Shown: positions 58,951 through 64,000 of the stretch, piece after piece
Layout of the letters: every line of letters begins with the position of its first letter
Numbering within the stretch: position 1 is the first letter of the stretch
Source of the DNA: Isoetes taiwanensis
Lineage: Eukaryota > Streptophyta > Lycopodiopsida > Isoetales > Isoetaceae
Length of the DNA: 64,000 bases
NCBI GenBank assembly: GCA_021234155.1
Contig: JAJEKV010000001.1
Span: forward strand, 15,556,245 to 15,620,244
Reading direction: 5' to 3'
The notes under the pieces: model-generated
The model's database searches: none
What the model was told of the DNA's origin: nothing
What the model saw: the letters and a program-made list of their open reading frames with translations, nothing else
Translations under genes and position numbers: made by a program

Positions 58951-59754
58951 CTTGAAGGGCGTATGTAGTGCAGTTTTCCCGTCGGCAACACATTTCTTAT
59001 CATAACTTTTGATCCAGAGCTCTGTTTGAGATGATTTTTATTGCCTTGGAAAGCTCTCTCCGAGATCTTTTTGATAATGTATGATATGGATATGTTTGAT
59101 TAAGTTATCTATGCTAAAACAGCAATTTTTCGGCCGGGTTTGGTAGGCTTTCACATCCTACCAGCTGATTAATACAGGATTGCGCTATTGGTTATTGTTT
59201 TATGGCTCAATTCGAATGAAGCTTGCAAAAAATTACCATGCATTTTTAGATTTTGAGGCAGTTATTAAGCAAATTCCAAGGCTTCTAGATCCTTGTGCTA
59301 ACAAGGAGAAAAGTTTCCCACTTTGGTTTCTCACCACAAGAATCCATGGAGGCCAAAGGCTGCTGTTAAATTCCAGTTGAAAAATGTTTGTGTATGGGTG
59401 TTGCAAACTTTATAACTTTCAGAATAATGGGATCAATCTGCTCTATCTTTATGGTAACTTTTACTTAATGTTCTATTTGTTTTATTGTGATCAAATTCAA
59501 AAGCTACAGGTGATGAAAGCCTCAAATGAATTCTAGTGATATTGGACTCGTTTTTCTCTAGTTTTATATAGTTTGGTATTCTAACTTCCTATATTTCGAG
59601 TTTTGACATGATGCATGTTTTTAGAACTCCAAAATTGCGTGATTTCCCATGAAAACTATAACCTATAATAAACATGTACATATCCAAGTTATGCGAGGGT
59701 CATGCATGAGCATTCTCATGGTTTGGAAAGTGTATTATATCGAGCATATATTAT

Positions 59755-59783
59755 ACTAGTTATGGTGCCCGGCGTTGCCGGGC
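59755..59783 (-). mobile_element. Helitron-type 3' terminus, copy C
   Basis: On the minus strand: GCCCGGC-AAC-GCCGGGC (59,783-59,767), then ACCATAA and CTAGT ending at 59,755. A 32-bp tandem duplication (59,777-59,808 and 59,809-59,839) repeats the inner arm and the next bases. The element body would extend rightward; its 5' end was not found. Confidence 0.6.
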
Positions 59784-59839
59784 TTTAGTAATAATTTGAA
59801 GTGTGGTCGCCGGGCTTTAGTAATAATTGAAGTGTGGTT

Positions 59840-62800
59840 TGATAGAACTACATTGATAAAGATAAAGAAGCATGCATAAAACTTTTAGATTTGATCTTGA
59901 TTGTTGAACTTCAGGATTTGATAGTACGTTGGTTTAATTTATATGAGACTTCTATCAAAATGTCATTAAAAGGTAGATAAATTGATAGATAGGTAGGTAA
60001 GTAGGTGGGTATGTAGGTAGGTAAAGTTACATGTTATTTAATGAGGATGTGGAGTTGGTATGAATAAGGATCATGATATGAAATGATATGTTATCGTGCT
60101 GTAGTAAACACCTGCGTTTGAGGTGATATTTGCTTGAAGTTAAACTTGAACCCTGTGATTAACTCTTTGCTTGTTTTAAGTCGTGTTTTGTTTGTGTCAT
60201 TCAAGTTTTAGAAATCAAAGCGTTTAACCTTTAGACATGGAAGAGCATATTTGAGGACTCAAAAGGCACATGCCGTGTTTATTACAATGTAAAGAGTTGG
60301 TTGTTTCATCTATTGGCTGGCAATGTGGTTATGCAATATCGTAAAACATTACTAAATAAGGTGCAAGAAAGAGCGTCCAAATGTGTGTTATATTAGGAAA
60401 TACTTGTAAAATTTTGTATGTTGATATACGCAAACCTAAAAGAACACAACACCGGTGGCCTAAGGGTGAGAATCAATATTATTCCCTTTCCCTTGTGCAT
60501 AAGCCATGTCTGCACAACTAATGTCCGCAAGAAATGTGCTTCCTACGTTTGTGAAGTGATGAAGAAATATTTGTACAAAAGACGATAATGCAAGATACAG
60601 CATAATTTCAAAGACAATGCTTCTTGAGAATGGATGCTTGCTAAGAATGTAAGAGTCATTTCAATTACAATAGAAGTTGCATCATGAACATGGAACGTCA
60701 TAAATCAGAATGTCCAAAGGCGCACATATCATAGAGATACGTTTTCAAGCATACTCGTGTATTCGAAATTTCAAAATGGTCACCTGCATTGCCATATTCC
60801 ATCCACATCCCACCCTCTATATGTGCATGGGAATATACTTAATCAAGAGGATGTAGACACGAAGTACTTCTCATGCCAGTCAATGGTGCCATCCTATTAA
60901 GGTGATCTAAATATGGAAGGACATCTATAGTTGCACTTGTACTGGAAGCTTGTGGAAGATTTCGCCCACAAATCAAAACATGGAAGATTTTGCCTACAAA
61001 TCAAAACATATTGAAGTACACAATTCCTAGGCCAACCATCAAATAGGTTAGTTTTACCCACGTTAGGAGCCAGCTTTAACAAATGTCAATCAGAGATCTT
61101 ACAAATTTCAAAGAATATGCAATTGCAGACTCGATTGGCATCCATCATTCAAAACTTTGTCTCCAATTTACTTGTCCCTCTAAGGATTTTGATTTTGGAA
61201 ATCAATATGGCATAAAGATTAATAGCAAGTGTATGGTTACTGTTATGTGAGCTATGCATTGTCTCCAGTATCATCAATTATTATGTTATGTGAGCTATGC
61301 ATTATCTGTTGTACCATCAAGCATCATGCCAATAATCTGATTTGTATAGAGCTCTTCTTTCATATGGCTATTAGATGGGGCATCTCACAAAAACTCTTCA
61401 AAATAGAGGCTTTACCTGTAGATTCCATTGCTGCAAGAAATCATGACATGCGTTTATAAGTAGAGCTTTTTTGCAATTGGAAAATCCATAGAAAATATAG
61501 GAGACTTTGCATTACCTGGACGAAAGCAGCCTTGGTGTTCCCTTTGAGGAATGGGCATCTAAATGCTAAACAGGAAATCCTTCAATTACTCCAAAAAAGA
61601 AAAATGGTTGCCAAGCACTACAAAGTGCTGACTTGCAGCTCTGGTCCCAAAGTTTTTCAAATTGTCAAAGCAAATCAATTTCACTCAGTTGTCAATAAAA
61701 GGTCTATATGGTTTTGTAAATGCCACTGCAAAGTTATTTATAAAGTAGAACCAGAGAAGGTTCTAACATCTTTTGCAGCATCCAAGACATGTGATTGTAC
61801 CAAACTCGTGTACAAATAAAAATTCTACATCCTCTTTATCCATTACCTCTAATGGCTGCTGACGCAGAAATAACAATAGCAAAGGCATTGGCATGGAATA
61901 ATACACTCATTTTTGCTCTGAGTGGCCCCATTGCACTGTACCATCTTTCTGAATCATAGGGGATCTTAGTATTAGTAAACAGAAAACTGCCAACTTGAAA
62001 CAACAGACATAAAAATTTCTGATGTGGGCCATTTAACTGCCCATTCTGACCTTGTCCTAGCCAATTTGCTTCCGTAGGTGCATGCATCAATAAAGATGGC
62101 AAATGTGGTGAAATACCTTCAGCACATAGATAATGAAAGAGTTGAATGGTCTCCTCAGCTGGCCACTTTGGCCATAAGATGTTATGATATAGAGCTTAGA
62201 TAATCCAGGATCTGCTTGGGCTAAATACACGAGCTGTTAGAACACCATAGAAAATGCAGAGTATGAGCAATCATGATATGGAATAGACCTGAAAAAATCG
62301 AAATAAGAAGCCAACTTTTTCCTTCGGCCAAGGCTGCATTGTCGGTGCATGCATCAATAAAGATGGCAAATGTGATGAAATACCTTCAGCAGATAGATAA
62401 TGAAAGAGTTGAATGGTCTCCTCACCGGCCACTTTGGCCATAAGTCGATATCATGGCGATAGATGATACCACATCCGGTTGTGGCATTTGTAGAAATGGG
62501 GCTTCAAGGCCTCCTCCAATGCACCACCTAAGCATAGGCTGAAACAATTGCAGTCCATGTAACAACAATATGCTTAAAATAATGCAAATGCCTCGTCCAA
62601 GTTTATTTGCCAACATAAACTGCAATAATTGTATTACATGTGCAATACTCCGCTCGGGCATTTGCTAGAAACGTTTAATTGCTTCCTGAAGTTGTTGGCA
62701 TTTTTTTTAATAGATTAAAAACTTCTGCAAGATCCCCTTACTGGTCATGGGCTGTACGCCTGTGTAGGCTAAAAATTGCCGCAGAAAATGTTGGTCTTTT

Positions 62801-64000
62801 ATGAAAATGGCATGCAAGATTTCTCAGACTACAACTGAATTGCAAAATGACCAAATTGCATCACATATAAGGGAGAATGGAGCTTCAGCAATACAATCAA
62901 GAATCTCACCCTAAATTCCTTTGTTGGAAGCAATACGCAAGAATTAAACTGCACCAAAACTTGCAAATCTGAGCTGTCAACTTGAATCATCATTTACTAT
63001 ATTAAAATCAGAAAAAAATGAGCTTAAGGATTTGTTGTGAAGGTTAAACCAGCATGCTATCACCTAGGCAACGCGCAAGCATGCTATGCCCATCTAGACA
63101 GGAGAAAGAGAGCAAAAAGTACGCACCTGCATATGACCAGCAGAGATGGATGTTGTGTTTTAGGAAATAGGTCCAGCACATGGACATAAAAATTCTTTGC
63201 TCAAGATCTCTGGACATCGAAACTGCAGGTTAGGGGAACTTAGAAACTAATAACAAATGGCTCAGCTACAACAAAGTCACTCACCTATGTAATCTGGGTT
63301 GCAGACCTCTTAGAAGCCCAGGAGACGAAACCCCAAGCCTGCTACAAAACTCAAAACAAAAAGGGGGCTCCAAAGCAGCGATCTCAGAGCTGAAAGAGGT
63401 TATTGAACCTGTGCCTACTCCCTTCTACTGCAGAATTATGAGAAATCGCGATGCCACCAATTTGATAATGAAATTATGATGATTCAAGCAACGTCCCAGT
63501 AAACCATCAAACATTACCAAGAGTAGGTTTCAAGATTTTAGATTACCTGGCAGCCACTAAATCGTGAGAAGAACATGAGAACATGCAATCCAGCTATGAA
63601 AGAAACATCTGAAAAGGTTTGCATGCAATCAAATAGCATCTAGATTCTGCATCCGTCGAACATAGAGATGGCTCAACCAATCTGCAGCATGCTGTGTCTT
63701 CCTGTCCCTTTTTCTCTGGATTTGCCCCAAATTTCCCATCCCTAAATTCGGCCCTTTCTCTTCCTTCTTTTCATCTGATTTATAGCGGTTTCTCCTATTC
63801 GGAATTCCAAGAAATCAGATTCTGTGACCTGCATGCTGAATCCGCCAAGGCCTTCAAACATATTCCGTGGCCTGCATGCTGAATCCGCCTTCAAAACCCA
63901 AAATCGAAATTTGTAAATCATAAGAAAAATGCAAATCCGATTTTTGGATGCCGGAAACTTTTCCCAGCAGCTAAAATCTTTAAAACCTTGGAAAACCAAC
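59840..64000. other. Gene-free stretch
   Basis: I see no family-like gene on either strand. It holds a degenerate GTAG tetranucleotide run at about 59,980-60,025 and the dispersed duplication below. An open frame at 61,532-61,819 has CHC-type cysteines but no recognisable domain. Confidence 0.5.
62077..62444. repeat. ~102-bp direct duplication, 267 bp apart
   Basis: GGTGCATGCATCAATAAAGA through CCACTTTGGCCATAAG occurs at 62,077-62,178 and 62,344-62,444, with a few differences. Confidence 0.88.

Noticed and set aside
61532-61819. Open frame with CxC cysteines, considered as a Mutator-type zinc finger
   Set aside because: The spacing of cysteines and histidines does not match a SWIM finger, and no transposase motif lies nearby.

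Overview
This window is eukaryotic nuclear DNA, and everything recognisable in it points to a land plant. It holds a spliced alpha-mannosidase gene that matches plant MNS3 along its whole length, plus plant-type LINE, Helitron and Ty3/gypsy elements. The introns are GT-AG and the tRNA-Asp has ordinary eukaryotic internal promoter boxes. The species cannot be told from sequence alone. Gene density is very low: there are two intact protein genes and one tRNA in 64 kb, and the rest is mobile DNA in various states of decay and tandem duplications.

Layout. 1-4,070 has no gene but carries a Helitron 3' terminus (near 1,577), a degenerate ~88-bp repeat array and a structured hairpin (3,713-3,783). 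4,078-7,480 is a degraded LINE on the + strand (endonuclease, reverse transcriptase, zinc-finger tail). 8,316-9,475 is a broken Helitron Rep/helicase piece. 9,476-15,740 has no intact gene; it holds a duplicated exon-like block, a 165-bp direct repeat, a second structured hairpin (13,418-13,500) and a cruciform (14,839-14,909). 15,745-18,448 is an intact three-exon gene for a four-pass membrane protein of unknown function. 23,492-23,563 is tRNA-Asp(GTC). 24,071-26,560 (minus strand) is an intact six-exon MNS3 gene, 639 codons.

The second half is dominated by a three-level nest. A minus-strand LINE occupies 29,137-53,561 and is bounded by a 15-bp target-site duplication (29,122-29,136 and 53,562-53,576). 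Its ORF1 is split by an ~18.4-kb insertion (about 34,600-52,970) that has a ~135-bp direct repeat with a TATA box near its two ends. Inside that lies an 11,146-bp Tat-like Ty3/gypsy element (40,256-51,401) with two 595-bp LTRs, three zinc knuckles, protease, RT, RNase H, integrase, and about 4 kb of extra sequence between integrase and the 3' LTR that includes a coiled-coil reading frame. 53,577-64,000 has no intact gene; it holds a minus-strand pseudogene (57,430-58,095), many ~45-105-bp tandem duplications and a third Helitron terminus (59,755).

The two intact genes are not functionally linked. MNS3 trims N-glycans in the early secretory pathway, and the tRNA sits about 500 bp beyond its 3' end in convergent orientation. 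The most unusual signals are a family of hairpins with a conserved T-run core but different, self-complementary arms, a 115-bp tandem array of CCACC/GGTGG mini-hairpins, and the extra 3' region of the gypsy element.
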